In this document: one piece after another, positions 25,401 to 40,400 of the stretch
Layout of the letters: every line of letters begins with the position of its first letter
How positions within the stretch are numbered: the first letter of the stretch is position 1
NCBI GenBank assembly: GCA_963989385.1
Contig: OZ022505.1
Span: forward strand, 60,267,737-60,331,736
DNA from: Ctena decussata
Taxonomy: Eukaryota; Mollusca; Bivalvia; Lucinida; Lucinidae
DNA length: 64,000 bases
Direction of reading: 5' to 3'
Notes under the pieces: generated by a model
What the model was told of the DNA's origin: nothing
Seen by the model: only the letters and a program-made list of their open reading frames with translations
Databases searched by the model: none
Position numbers and translations under genes: made by a program

Positions 25401-27466
25401 GATGTTAGACTAGTCAGAAAAAGTGTATTACGTACTGGAATTAGTAAGATGTTGCGTATTTGACTTTCCATGCACTTACTGAGCAGACTGTGCATATGCT
25501 CATCTGAAGACTTTCTTCGCGTGGCGCAACACTAAATATTCCAGCCACATTCAATGATAACAGATTTATTCCTCATGCTCAGCTGACACACAACGCTGAC
25601 ACAACGTCGTGTCATTAACGTTGGTTAAACGTCACTGTGCCGTTGAATTAACGTTGATATTGACGGTTACTTTTTACTTCAGACAAAAGCTGATCATATG
25701 AGGCGCGAATTAGTACTCCGAAATAAAGAGGCTTATCGAAGATGTTTTGCCATAGTTTAATCGATGATCACAAAACATCGAATCACATCGAATCAACGTT
25801 GATTCGATGATGATTCAACTTTTTTTGTCTGCTGGCATGACGAGACTGAAATGTAAACAGCGCAGATCCTGATACGACTGCTCCACTAGGCCTGCAATGT
25901 GTGTCCCAGTAGTAAGAACTGCAGGATAGGCTATTACTGATCGCAAACTCTCAAAAGTACACTTTGTAAATGTTGAAAATCGGTACTTTGTTGTCTACGG
26001 CCATAATACATTGAAAACATCGGTTCTCGTCCGATCACGGAAATTAAGCAACGTCGGGCCCGGTTAGTACTTGGATGGGTGACCGCCTGGGAATACCGGG
26101 TGCTGCAGACTTTTGTCTGCTTTTCTTTATTTTCTATTTTTATTTCTTTTTTCTTTGATAGTTTTCTTCCCCCAATTTCACGATCACTATATATGTATCT
26201 CAAAGCTGTGCGAAGGAAAATACTTTTCCCTCAACGTTATAGACCGTTTACCGTCTGCTGTGCACTGTCCACTCACCCTTCGCTTTGGAGCATGCTGAAA
26301 AGTAGTGCATGTTGTTCGCGGTTTTCTGTATACTATTTACTGTCCAGTGAAGTGTCTACTGTCTGTCTACTGCGTCCTGGATACTGTTTACTGCGGTCTG
26401 TCTGCTACAACATGGATGTGGTGCAAGCACAGGGGCATGGGTACAAGGTCGCAGCATGTGCGCCTGTTTCAACGCATCTGGACTCTAAAATGATGTACCT
26501 TCAACCAAAGTGGAGTCGCACAAACAGATGAAACCAACATAAGCATCATAGTAACCTGCACTTTATGGGAGATGAACCCTGGTGGCCCGTAAGACTAATA
26601 AAGGATTGCAAAAATTCCTATGTAGCACATACCTATATTTGGGCAGCAAAACCCACACGCAGGCACATCTAATTTTCTGTACATTTAAGTTCTGCAATAG
26701 TTAAAACAAATAAAAAAATAACAAGTAAATTAAAAAGGCAGTTCTGACATTTTTCTTGTCAATTTTAGTTTTGTATGATAGAAATGCAGAATTTATCAAT
26801 TTTGGCATTATGCACAAATTCTGGCATTATTTCTTTTCCCTAGAGAATTGCTTCTTTCGTCTGAAGATCGATGTTAATGAAACGTGGACCTAGAATAAAT
26901 TAGTTATGACTGTGGGCAGACTTCCAATATCATTATTTTGAACCACGACGCGAGAAAACCAACAAAGTGGTTGTGTGCCCAGCGCAGACTCAGATAAGCC
27001 CGGGCATCCACCCAGTCTGATCAGAGTCTTTGCTGTCCACATGAAGGTAGCGCGCCACGTTAGATCCTTAGCTACCGTTAAAGCGCTTAGAAAAGACTGT
27101 GATCATACTAGGCGGATGCCCAGGCTGATCTGAGTCTGCGATGGGCGCACTTCCACTTTGCTGCTTTCTCTTGTCGCGGCTCATTTTTTTCTGATTCAGA
27201 TAAACGGATACCTAATTGGAAGCTCAAGGAGACGGATCAGATCTTCACATTGATACATACTACCCAGCAGGCACACAACGTTATAATGACGTCGCATTGA
27301 CGTCGACGCAAACATTACATTTCATCGACGTCATTCTGACGTCATGTGCCTGCTGGGAAAAACTTACTGCCCAGCAGGCACATGACGTCGTATTGACGTC
27401 TATGCGGCATGGTGGCGTCGCATCGACCCCATTTTGACATCATTACGACGTCATGTGCCTGTCGGG
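22471..27466. repeat. Unit 6: complete 5S macrosatellite unit
   Basis: Contents: left arm 23633-24277, right arm 25395-25952, 5S gene 25993-26112, MITE twins 27263-27466. It is close to the array consensus. Confidence 0.95.
25993..26112 (+). rRNA. 5S ribosomal RNA, copy 5 (variant)
   Basis: Full-length 120-nt copy, identical by eye to copy 3 across the gene. TTTT terminator and 3' hairpin are retained. Confidence 0.9.
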
Positions 27467-30400
27467 TGTCTTGCAATGCTGTTCAAACAATTTCCATCGT
27501 TTTTATTTACTCTCTCTATTGGGACACCTTTAAATTACCAGATTATTCTAAAATTTAAACAAATGCTAAAAGTAGCTGACAGTGTGTCAAAAATACTGAT
27601 AGGATATGACGCATTGCACATCTTGATCTGATTCTAAAGTGATTTCTCAGATACATCTATCCCAAAATTTCGGATCACTGCGGTTATTTTTATTTATTTT
27701 TTGTTAATCTTGCAGCTCTTGGATTACATCATTGATAATCAAGGGTCGGTTATATTTGCACGTGCATTTTATGCTCATCTCTTTAAACGATATGAGCCTT
27801 GTCCGGGCAAAATATGTTTGACACTATACGCAAACAGTGGGTACCAAGATAAGTCTATGCAACTGCGTAGTCTGTCAGAGTTAGTGCAGTTCACCGTTTG
27901 ATTTCCAGAAAGCAAACTTATTGCGCCTAACCTGTTCTGATTGTGCTAGTGCACAGACTAGTCTGGACATAGGCGTTTTGCATACACCACAAGGCTGACT
28001 TTATCACGACACGACTCAAATGGCCTGCGCAAGGAAAAAATGTGCTTCAACCCATAATATTTTCAGCGAAACATGTATGTATACGCAACCAGGAGGTACC
28101 AAGATATGTCTACGCTCATGTGTAGTCTACCGTGCTCTGATTGCGCATGCGTCTAGTCAAGACACGCGCGTTTTGCTTATGAAATAAGACTGGTTTTATC
28201 ATGACACGAGGTATGCGCAAGGGAAAATGTATTTCACCCCATCTTGGGAAAAGCGAATGCAGTCCCATTAGTGTCTTTTCTTTAAGCGCTCTTTACGACG
28301 CCACAGTGTATGATGCTCAAGATTGCTTATACATGTTGTGAACGCATACATGATACCACAGACTGGACTGATTCTTCTCGTCGCATGTGGCAATTTTCCG
28401 AGGGTGCGGCTCTTGGGTTACATCATTGGCAATCAGGATAATCAAGTGTCGATCTTATTTTCACGTGCATTTTATGCTCATCTCTTGTTTTGAATGTTAT
28501 TAGCCCTGTCCGGGTAAAATATGTTTGACGCTATACACAAACAGTGGGTACCAGGATAAGTCCATGTAACTGCGTTGTCTGTCAGAGTAAGTGCAGTGCA
28601 TCGTTTACGAGAGAGCCTGCACTGCCGCGAGAGTTTGAGATCAGTAAAAGTTATAATATCCTGCTGTTCTTACTACCGGGGCACACATTGCGGGCCTAGC
28701 AGAGCAGTCATATCAGGATCTGCGCTGTTTGCGGTTCAGCCTCACCAAGCCTGCGGAAATTAAATGCTGAATCATCATTGAATCAACGCTGAATCAACAT
28801 TGAATCAACGTTGATTCAATGTGATTCAATGGTGTGTGCCCAGTGTATAAACTATAGAAAAACATCTTTAATGAGCCTCCTTATTACTGAGTACAAATTT
28901 GCACCTCATATAATCAGCTATGTCTCAAGTTACATGTAAACCGTCAATATCAACGTCAGTTCAACGTCATAGTAACGTTTAATCAACGTCAATGCCACGC
29001 CGTTGTTTCAGCGTTCTGTGTCAGCTGAACCTGAGGCACAAATCTGTAATCATTGAATGTGGTTAGAATATTTAGAGTTGTGTCGCGCGAAAAAACACTT
29101 CAGGTGAGCATAAGCGAACTGTGCATATCAGCTTTCACATATGCGCAGTCTGCTCAGTAAGTGCAGGCAGAGTCAGGTTATCAAAACACGCAACATCATA
29201 TCAATTTCAGTGCGTACTATATTTTTTCCGAATAGAATGCGCATTTACGCAGACTAGTCTAAGCAGTGCCGGATCTCTCCTTAAAGGTTCGGAACGAAAG
29301 TTTTTCATACCTATAAAACAGCTCATAATTTTAAAAGATTTGTTTTATGTACACACAGATAATTAGTAAGGTCATACATTCGGATAGAAGCTACATGATA
29401 TTACAACGCATCTATAATTAGAAACTGAAAGTACAAACGTTTTGAAGGATTAAGTGCGTATTATAAAACATCATTTTATGAAGAAAACAAAATCGCTTCT
29501 AAGCCTGAAAAAGCCGAAAGATTCACTTAGTTTGTTACTCCCCTTTCAATTTTATTTAAAGCAAAAAAGGAAGGGACCCAGATTAGGAGAAACGAAAATT
29601 CCATAGCTTTCTATTCGTTAATACCCCTCACCTGCCTTGAAAGGCCATTTCATCCCCCCCCCCTCCTCCCCCCACACACTACCACACCCATCAATTACAC
29701 ACTTGTTTCTTGGCGTGCTACAGGGTGAAACTTTTATTGTGCCAAGGTTTAAATCTTATTAAACAGTATTCCATAGGGAAGAATTCTCGTTATAGTGACG
29801 GGATTTTCCGATAATCTCCAAGAGGGCCGGAAAAAAGCGGTTACCTGTATGCGGTTCTCAGTTTAATAGGGAAATGTATAGAAGCTCATAAATAAGTTAA
29901 ATTTTCTTATTTAATATATTTTCCGACATTAAATCATAACGTCTAGCACGAAAGAGCATTTCAAGCTCTTTAATCTGGTATAAAAATCATAGAAATGTGT
30001 CAATGAGAAGTTTCTTCCATCAGAGCCCATAGTTTTCTTTCTATAAACCATAAGTTTCTTAACACAATTTATTCAAATTACGCGAATCTTCGTTTTTGGA
30101 CCTAAATAACACATATTAGTTAACATTTGCGAATCTATTATAACGTATGAGCTAGAAGCTGTTATTCCACTGATTACAATGATGTATTTCATACATACAT
30201 AGCTAATTGGGAAATTTCTTCCCTGAACGCCTAATTTTGCTTACTATTGATTCGAAGCTTGGTCGAAATTTTTCTAAGTTCTCTCTATTAACCATTAAAA
30301 CACTGGAAAGGGAAGCAATCCCATTTATGGCCAAGGGCTAAAATTTACAGGTAGTACAGAGTTATCGATTTTACACCGTAACGAGTTTTCTGCCAGATGT

Positions 30401-32462
30401 TAGACTAGTCAGAAAAAGTGTATTACGTACTGGAATTAGTAAGATGTTGCCTGTTTGACTTTCCATGCACTTACTGAGCAGACTGTGCATATGCTCATCT
30501 GAAGACTTTCTTCGCGTGGCGCAACACTAAATATTCCAGCCACATTCAATGATAACAGATTTATTCCTCATGCTCAGCTGACACACAACGCTGACACAAC
30601 GTCGTGTCATTAACGTTGGTTAAACGTCACTGTGCCGTTGAATTAACGTTGATATTGACGGTTACTTTTTACTTCAGACAAAAGCTGATCATATGAGGCG
30701 CGAATTAGTACTCCGAAATAAAGAGGCTTATCGAAGATGTTTTGCCATAGTTTAATCGATGATCACAAAACATCGAATCACATCGAATCAACGTTGATTC
30801 GATGATGATTCAACTTTTTTTGTCTGCTGGCATGATGAGACTGAAATGTAAACAGCGCAGATCCTGATACGACTGCTCCACTAGGCCTGCAATGTGTGTC
30901 CCAGTAGTAAGAACTGCAGGATAGGCTATTACTGATCGCAAACTCTCAAAAGTACACTTTGTAAATGTTGAAAATCGGTACTTTGTTGTCTACGGCCATA
31001 ATACATTGAAAACATCGGTTCTCGTCCGATCACGGAAATTAAGCAACGTCGGGCCCGGTTAGTACTTGGATGGGTGACCGCCTGGGAATACCGGGTGCTG
31101 CAGACTTTTGTCTGCTTTTCTTTATTTTCTATTTTTATTTCTTTTTTCTTTGATAGTTTTCTTCCCCCAATTTCACGATCACTATATATGTATCTCAAAG
31201 CTGTGCGAAGGAAAATACTTTTCCCTCAACGTTATAGACCGTTTACCGTCTGCTGTGCACTGTCCACTCACCCTTCGCTTTGGAGCATGCTGAAAAGTAG
31301 TGCATGTTGTTCGCGGTTTTCTGTATACTATTTACTGTCCAGTGAAGTGTCTACTGTCTGTCTACTGCGTCCTGGATACTGTTTACTGCGGTCTGTCTGC
31401 TACAACATGGATGTGGTGCAAGCACAGGGGCATGGGTACAAGGTCGCAGCATGTGCGCCTGTTTCAACGCATCTGGACTCTAAAATGATGTACCTTCAAC
31501 CAAAGTGGAGTCGCACAAACAGATGAAACCAACATAAGCATCATAGTAACCTGCACTTTATGGGAGATGAACCCTGGTGGCCCGTAAGACTAATAAAGGA
31601 TTGCAAAAATTCCTATGTAGCACATACCTATATTTGGGCAGCAAAACCCACACGCAGGCACATCTAATTTTCTGTACATTTAAGTTCTGCAATAGTTAAA
31701 ACAAATAAAAAAAATAACAAGTAAATTAAAAATGCAGTTGTGACATTTTTCTTTTCAATTTTAGTTTTGTATGATAGAAATGCAGAATTTATCAATTTTG
31801 GCATTATGCACAAATTCTGGCATTATTTCTTTTCCCTAGAGAATTGCTTCTTTCGTCTGAAGATCGATGTTAATGAAACGTGGACCTAGAATAAATTAGT
31901 TATGACTGTGGGCAGACTTCCAATATCATTATTTTGAACCACGACGCGAGAAAACCAACAAAGTGGTTGTGTGCCCAGCGCAGACTCAGATAAGCCCGGG
32001 CATCCACCCAGTCTGATCAGAGTCTTTGCTGTCCACATGAAGGTAGCGCGCCACGTTAGATCCTTAGCTACCGTTAAAGCGTTTAGAAAAGACTGTGATC
32101 ATACTAGGCGGATGCCCAGGCTGATCTGAGTCTGCGATGGGCGCACTTCCACTTTGCTGCTTTCTCTTGTCGCGGCTCATTTTTTTCTGATTCAGATAAA
32201 CGGATACCTAATTGGAAGCTCAAGGAGACGGATCAGATCTTCACATTGATACATACTACCCAGCAGGCACACAACGTTATAATGACGTCGCATTGACGTC
32301 GACGCAAACATTACATTTCATCGACGTCATTCTGACGTCATGTGCCCGCTGGGAAAAACTTACTGCCCAGCAGGCACATGACGTCGTATTGACGTCTATG
32401 CGGCATGGTGGCGTCGCATCGACCCCATTTTGACATCATTACGACGTCATGTGCCTGCCGGG
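27467..32462. repeat. Unit 7: complete 5S macrosatellite unit
   Basis: Contents: left arm 28629-29273, right arm 30390-30947, 5S gene 30988-31107, MITE twins 32259-32462. Private variants include 'catattagttaac' near 30115. Confidence 0.95.
30988..31107 (+). rRNA. 5S ribosomal RNA, copy 6 (variant)
   Basis: Full-length 120-nt copy, identical by eye to copy 3 across the gene. TTTT terminator and 3' hairpin are retained. Confidence 0.9.
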
Positions 32463-35400
32463 TGTCTTGCAATGCTGTTCAAACAATTTCCATCGTTTTT
32501 ATTTACTCTCTCTATTGGGACACCTTTAAATTACCAGATTATTCTAAAATTTAAACAAATGCTAAAAGTAGGTGACAGTGTGTCAAAAATACTGATAGGA
32601 TATGACGCATTGCACATCTTGATCTGATTCTAAAGTGATTTCTCAGATACATCTATCCCAAAATTTCGGATCACTGCGGTTATTTTTATTTATTTTTTGT
32701 TAATCTTGCAGCTCTTGGATTACATCATTGATAATCAAGGGTCGGTTATATTTGCACGTGCATTTTATGCTCATCTCTTTAAACGATATGAGCCTTGTCC
32801 GGGCAAAATATGTTTGACACTATACGCAAACAGTGGGTACCAAGATAAGTCTATGCAACTGCGTAGTCTGTCAGAGTTAGTGCAGTTCACCGTTTGACTT
32901 CCAGAAGGCATACTTATTGTGCCTAACCTGTTCTGATTGTGCTAGTGCACAGACTAGTCTGGAAATAGGCGTTTTGCATACACCACAAGGCTGACTTTAT
33001 CACGACACGACTCAAATGGCCTGCGCAAGGAAAAAATGTGCTTCAACCCATAATATTTTCAGCGAAATATGTATGTATACGCAACCAGGAGGTACCAAGA
33101 TATGTCTACGCTCATGTGTAGTCTACCGTGCTCTGATTGCGCATGCGTCTAGTCAAGACACGCGCGTTTTGCTTATGAAATAAGACTGGTTTTATCATGA
33201 CACGAGGTATGCGCAAGGGAAAATGTATTTCACCCCATCTTGGGAAAAGCGAATGCAGTCCCATTAGTGTCTTTTCTTTAAGCGCTCTTTACGACGCCAC
33301 AGTGTATGATGCTCAAGATTGCTTATACATGTTGTGAACGCATACATGTTACCACAGACTGGACTGATTCTTCTCGTCGCATGTGGCAATTTTCCGAGGG
33401 TGCGGCTCTTGGGTTACATCATTGGCAATCAGGATAATCAAGTGTCGATCTTTTTTTCACGTGCATTTTATGCTCATCTCTTGTTTTGAATGTTATTAGC
33501 CCTGTCCGGGTAAAATATGTTTGACGCTATACACAAACAGTGGGTACCAGGATAAGTCCATGTAACTGCGTTGTCTGTCAGAGTAAGTGCAGTGCATCGT
33601 TTACGAGACAGCCTGCACTGCCGCGAGAGTTTGAGATCAGTAAAAGTTATAATATCCTGCTGTTCTTACTACCGGGGCACACATTGCGGGCCTAGCAGAG
33701 CAGTCATATCAGGATCTGCGCTGTTTGCGGTTCAGCCTCACCAAGCCTGCGGAAATTAAATGCTGAATCATCATTGAATCAACGCTGAATCAACATTGAA
33801 TCAACGTTGATTCAATGTGATTCAATGGTGTGTGCCCAGTGTATAAACTATAGAAAAACATCTTTAATGAGCCTCCTTATTACTGAGTACAAATTTGCAC
33901 CTCATATAATCAGCTATGTCTCAAGTTACATGTAAACCGTCAATATCAACGTCAGTTCAACGTCATAGTAACGTTTAATCAACGTCAATGCCACGCCGTT
34001 GTTTCAGCGTTCTGTGTCAGCTGAACCTGAGGCACAAATCTGTAATCATTGAATGTGGTTAGAATATTTAGAGTTGTGTCGCTCGAAAAAAACACTTAAG
34101 GTGAGCATAAGCGAACTGTGCATATCAGCTTTCACATATGCGCAGTCTGCTCAGTAAGTGCAGGGAGAGTCAGGTTATCAAAACATGCAACATCATATCA
34201 ATTTCAGTGCGTACTATATTTTTTTCCGAATAGAATGCGCATTTACGCAGACTAGTCTAAGCAGTGCCGGATCTCTCCTTAAAGGTTCGGAACAAAATTT
34301 TTTCATACCTATAAAACAGCTCATAATTTTAAAAGATTTGTTTTATGTACACACAGATAATTAGCATGGTCATACATTCGGATAGAAGCTACATGATATT
34401 ACAACGCATCTATATTTAGAAACTGAAAGTACAAACGTTTTGAAGGATTAAGTGCGTATTTTAAAACATCATTTTATGAAGAAAACAAAATCGCTTCTAA
34501 GCTTGAAAAAGCCGAAAGATTCACTTAGTTTGTTATTCCCTTTCAATTTTATTTAGAACAAAATAGGAAGGGACCCAGATTTGGAGAAACAAAAATTCCA
34601 TAGCTTTCTATTCGTTAATACCCCTCACCTGCCTTGAAAGGCCATTTCACCCCCCCCCCCCCTCCTCCCCCCACAGACTACCACACCCATCAATTACGCA
34701 CTTGTTTCTTGGCGTGCTACAGGGTGAAACTTTTATTGTGCCAATGTTTAAATCTTATTAAACAGTATTCCATAGGGAAGAATTCTCGTTATAGTGACGG
34801 GATTTTCCGATAATCTCCAAGAGGGCCGGAAAAAAGCGGTTACCTGTATGCGGTTCTCAGTTTAATAGGGAAATGTATAGAAGCTCATAAATAAGTTAAA
34901 TTTTCTTATTTAATATATTTTCCGACATTAAATTATAACGTCTAGCACGAAAGAGCATTTCAAGCTCTTTAATCTGGTATAAAAATCATAGAAATGTGTC
35001 AATGAGAAGTTTCTTCCATCAGAGCCCATAGTTTTCTTTCTATAAACCATAAGTTTCTTAACACAATTTATTCAAATTACGCGAATCTTCGTTTTTTGAC
35101 CTAAATAACACATATAAATTAACATTTGCGAATCTATTATAACGTATGAGCTAGAAGCTGTTATTCCACTGATTACAATGATGTATTTTATACATACATA
35201 GCTAATTGGGAAATTTCTTCCCTGAACGCCTAATTTTGCTTACTATTGATTCGAAGCTTAGTCGAAATTTTTCCAAGTTCTCTCTATTAACCATTAAAAC
35301 ACTGGAAAGGGAAGCAATCCCATTTATGGCCAAGGGCTAAAATTTACAGGTAGTACAGAGTTATCGATTTTACACCGTAACGAGTTTTCTGCCAGATGTT

Positions 35401-37458
35401 AGACTAGTCAGAAAAAGTGTATTACGTACTGGAATTAGTAAGATGTTGCGTGTTTGACTTCCCATGCACTTACTGAGCAGACTGTGCATATGCTCATCTG
35501 AAGACTTTCTTCGCGTGGCGCAACACTAAATATTCCAGCCACATTCATTGATAACAGATTTATTCCTCATGCTCAGCTGACACACAACGCTGACACAACG
35601 TCGTCATTAACGTTGGTTAAACGTCACTGTGCCGTTGAATTAACGTTGATATTGACGGTTACTTTTTACTTCAGACAAAAGCTGATCAAATGAGGCGCGA
35701 ATTAGTACTCCGAAATAAAGAGGCTTATCGAAGATGTTTTGCCATAGTTTAATCGATGATCACAAAACATCGAATCACATCGAATCAACGTTGATTCGAT
35801 GATGATTCAACTTTTTTTGTCTGCTGGCATGACGAGACTGAAATGTAAACAGCGCAGATCCTGATACGACTGCTCCACTAGGCCTGCAATGTGTGTCCCA
35901 GTAGTAAGAACTGCAGGATAGGCTATTACTGATCGCAAACTCTCAAAAGTACACTTTGTAAATGTTGAAAATCGGTACTTTGTTGTCTACGACCATAATA
36001 CATTGAAAACATCGGTTCTCGTCCGATCACGGAAATTAAGCAACGTCGGGCCCGGTTAGTACTTGGATGGGTGACCGCCTGGGAATACCGGGTGCTGCAG
36101 ACTTTTGTCTGCTTTTCTTTATTTTCTATTTTTATTTCTTTTTTCTTTGATAGTTTTCTTCCCCCAATTTCACGATCACTATATATGTATCTCAAAGCTG
36201 TGCGAAGGAAAATACTTTTCCCTCAACGTTATAGACCGTTTACCGTCTGCTGTGCACTGTCCACTCACCCTTCGCTTTGGAGCATGCTGAAAAGTAGTGC
36301 ATGTTGTTCGCGGTTTTTTGTATACTATTTACTGTCCAGTGAAGTGTCTACTGTCTGTCTACTGCGTCCTGGATACTGTTTACTGCGGTCTGTCTGCTAC
36401 AACATGGATGTGGTGCAAGCACAGGGGCATGGGTACAAGGTCGCAGCATGTGCGCCTGTTTCAACGCATCTGGACTCTAAAATGATGTACCTTCAACCAA
36501 AGTGGAGTCGCACAAACAGATGAAACCAACATAAGCATCATAGTAACCTGCACTTTATGGGAGATGAACCCTGGTGGCCCGTAAGACTAATAAAGGATTG
36601 CAAAAATTCCTATGTAGCACATACCTATATTTGGGCAGCAAAACCCACACGCAGGCACATCTAATTTTCTGTACATTTAAGTTCTGCAATAGTTAAAACA
36701 AATAAAAAAATAACAAGTAAATTAAAAAGGCAGTTCTGACATTTTTCTTGTCAATTTTAGTTTTGTATGATAGAAATACAGAATTTATCAATTTTGGCAT
36801 TATGCACAAATTCTGGCATTATTTCTTTTCCCTAGAGAATTGCTTCTTTCGTCTGAAGATCGATGTTAATGAAACGTGGACCTAGAATAAATTAGTTATG
36901 ACTGTGGGCAGACTTCCAATATCATTATTTTGAACCACGACGCGAGAAAACCAACAAAGTGGTTGTGTGCCCAGCGCAGACTCAGATAAGCCCGGGCATC
37001 CACCCAGTCTGATCAGAGTCTTTGCTGTCCACATGAAGGTAGCGCGCCACGTTAGATCCTTAGCTACCGTTAAAGCGCTTAGAAAAGACTGTGATCATAC
37101 TAGGCGGATGCCCAGGCTGATCTGAGTCTGCGATGGGCGCACTTCCACTTTGCTGCTTTCTCTTGTTGCGGCTCATTTTTTTCTGATTCAGATAAACGGA
37201 TACCTAATTGGAAGCTCAAGGAGACGGATCAGATCTTCACATTGATACATACTACCCAGCAGGCACACAACGTTATAATGACGTCGCATTGACGTCGACG
37301 CAAACATTACATTTCATCGACGTCATTCTGACGTCATGTGCCCGCTGGGAAAAACTTACTGCCCAGCAGGCACATGACGTCGTATTGACGTCTATGCGGC
37401 ATGGTGGCGTCGCATCGACCCCATTTTGACATCATTACGACGTCATGTGCCTGCCGGG
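32463..37458. repeat. Unit 8: complete 5S macrosatellite unit
   Basis: Contents: left arm 33625-34271, right arm 35389-35944, 5S gene 35985-36104, MITE twins 37255-37458. It shares diagnostic variants with unit 9: A at 5S nt 8, 'cttcccatgc' in the right arm, 'gatcaaatgag', and a 2-nt deletion in 'acgtcgtcatt'. A T in 'cgttttttgacc' is shared with units 9 and 10. Confidence 0.95.
35985..36104 (+). rRNA. 5S ribosomal RNA, copy 7 (G8A variant)
   Basis: Full-length 120-nt copy with GTCTACGACC at the start: G8 is replaced by A. In the usual helix I pairing nt 8 faces C111, so this copy has a second mismatch in addition to A5 x C114. The change is shared only with the next copy at 40983. Confidence 0.9.
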
Positions 37459-40400
37459 TGTCTTGCAATGCTGTTCAAACAATTTCCATCGTTTTTATTT
37501 ACTCTCTCTATTGGGACACCTTTAAATTACCAGGTTATTCTAAAATTTAAACAAATGCTAAAAGTAGCTGACAGTGTGTCAAAAATACTGATAGGATATG
37601 ACGCATTGCACATCTTGATCTGATTCTAAAGTGATTTCTCAGATACATCTATCCCAAAATTTCGGATCACTGCGGTTATTTTTATTTATTTTTTGTTAAT
37701 CTTGCAGCTCTTGGATTACACCATTGATAATCAAGGGTCGGTTATATTTGCACGTGCATTTTATGCTCATCTCTTTAAACGATATGAGCCTTGTCCGGGC
37801 AAAATATGTTTGACACTATACGCAAACAGTGGGTACCAAGATAAGTCTATGCAACTGCGTAGTCTGTCAGAGTTAGTGCAGTTCACCGTTTGATTTCCAG
37901 AAGGCATACTTATTGTGCCTAACCTGTTCTGATTGTGCTAGTGCACAGACTAGTCTGGACATAGGCGTTTTGCATACACCACAAGGCTGACTTTATCACG
38001 ACACGACTCAAATGGCCTGCGCAAGGAAAAAATGTGCTTCAACCCATAATATTTTCAGCGAAATATGTATGTATACGCAACCAGGAGGTACCAAGATATG
38101 TCTACGCTCATGTGTAGTCTACCGTGCTCTGATTGCGCATGCGTCTAGTCAAGACACGCGCGTTTTGCTTATGAAATAAGACTGGTTTTATCATGACACG
38201 AGGTATGCGCAAGGGAAAATGTATTTCACCCCATCTTGGGAAAAGCGAATGCAGTCCCATTAGTGTCTTTTCTTTAAGCGCTCTTTACGACGCCACAGTG
38301 TATGATGCTCAAGATTGCTTATACATGTTGTGAACGCATACATGTTACCACAGACTGGACTGATTCTTCTCGTCGCATGTGGCAATTTTCCGAGGGTGCG
38401 GCTCTTGGGTTACATCATTGGCAATCAGGATAATCAAGTGTCGATCTTATTTTCACGTGCATTTTATGCTCATCTCTTGTTTTGAATGTCATTAGCCCTG
38501 TCCGGGTAAAATATGTTTGACGCTATACACAAACAATGGGTACCAGGATAAGTCCATGTAACTGCGTTGTCTGTCAGAGTAAGTGCAGTGCATCGTTTAC
38601 GAGAGAGCCTGCACTGCCGCGAGAGTTTGAGATCAGTAAAAGTTATAATATCCTGTTGTTCTTACTACCGGGGCACACATTGCGGGCCTAGCAGAGCAGT
38701 CATATCAGGATCTGCGCTGTTTGCGGTTCAGCCTCACCAAGCCTGCGGAAATTAAATGCTGAATCATCATTGAATCAACGCTGAATCAACATTGAATCAA
38801 CGTTGATTCAATGTGATTCAATGGTGTGTGCCCAGTGTATAAACTATAGAAAAACATCGTTAATGAGCCTCCTTATTACTGAGTACAAATTTGCACCTCA
38901 TATAATCAGCTATGTCTCAAGTTACATGTAAACCGTCAATATCAACGTCAGTTCAACGTCATAGTAACGTTTAATCAACGTCAATGCCACGCCGTTGTTT
39001 CAGCGTTCTGTGTCAGCTGAACCTGAGGCACAAATCTGTAATCATTGAATGTGGTTAGAATATTTAGAGTTGTGTCGCGCGAAAAAACACTTCAGGTGAG
39101 CATAAGCGAACTGTGCATATCAGCTTTCACATATGCGCAGTCTGCTCAGTAAGTGCAGGCAGAGTCAGGTTATCAAAACACGCAACATCATATCAATTTC
39201 AGTGCGTACTATATTTTTTTCCGAATAGAATGCGCATTTACGCAGACTAGTCTAAGCAGTGCCGGATCTCTCCTTAAAGGTTCGGAACAAAAATTTTTCA
39301 TACCTATAAAACAGCTCATAATTTTAAAAGATTTGTTTTATGTACACACAGATAATTAGCAAGGTCATACATTCGGATAGAAGCTACATGATATTACAAC
39401 GCATCTATATTTAGAAACTGAAAGTACAAACGTTTTGAAGGATTAAGTGCGTATTTTAAAACATCATTTTATGAAGAAAACAAAATCGCTTCTAAGCTTG
39501 AAAAAGCCGAAAGATTCACTTAGTTTGTTACTCCCCTTTCAATTTTATTTAGAACAAAATAGGAAGGGACCCAGATTTGGAGAAACGAAAATTCCATAGC
39601 TTTCTATTCGTTAATACCCCTCACCTGCCTTGAAAGGCCATTTCACCCCCCCCCCCCCCCCCCCACACACACACACTACCACACCCATCAATTACGCACT
39701 TGTTTCTTGGCGTGCTACAGGGTGAAACTTTTATTGTGCCAATGTTTAAATCTTATTAAACAGTATTCCATAGGGAAGAATTCTCGTTATAGTGACGGGA
39801 TTTTCCGATAATCTCCAAGAGGGCCGGAAAAAAGCGGTTACCTGTATGCGGTTCTCAGTTTAATAGGGAAATGTATAGAAGCTCATAAATAAGTTAAATT
39901 TTCTTATTTAATATATTTTCCGACATTAAATTATAACGTCTAGCACGAAAGAGCATTTCAAGCTCTTTAATCTGGTATAAAAATCATAGAAATGTGTCAA
40001 TGAGAAGTTTCTTCCATCAGAGCCCATAGTTTTCTTTCTATAAACCATAAGTTTCTTAACACAATTTATTCAAATTACGCGAATCTTCGTTTTTTGACCT
40101 AAATAACACATATAAATTAACATTTGCGAATCTATTATAACGTATGAGCTAGAAGCTGTTATTCCACTGGTTACAATGATGTATTTTATACATACATAGC
40201 TAATTGGGAAATTTCTTCCCTGAACGCCTAATTTTGCTTACTATTGATTCGAAGCTTGGTCGAAATTTTTCTAAGTTCTCTCTATTAACCATTAAAACAC
40301 TGGAAAGGGAAGCAATCCCATTTATGGCCAAGGGCTAAAATTTACAGGTAGTACAGAGTTATCGATTTTACACCGTAACGAGTTTTCTGCCAGATGTTAG

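Noticed and set aside
25934..26203. 89-codon minus-strand frame over the 5S gene
   Set aside because: It is the antisense of the 5S gene and of the inverted-repeat foot; an artefact of an open frame through rRNA.
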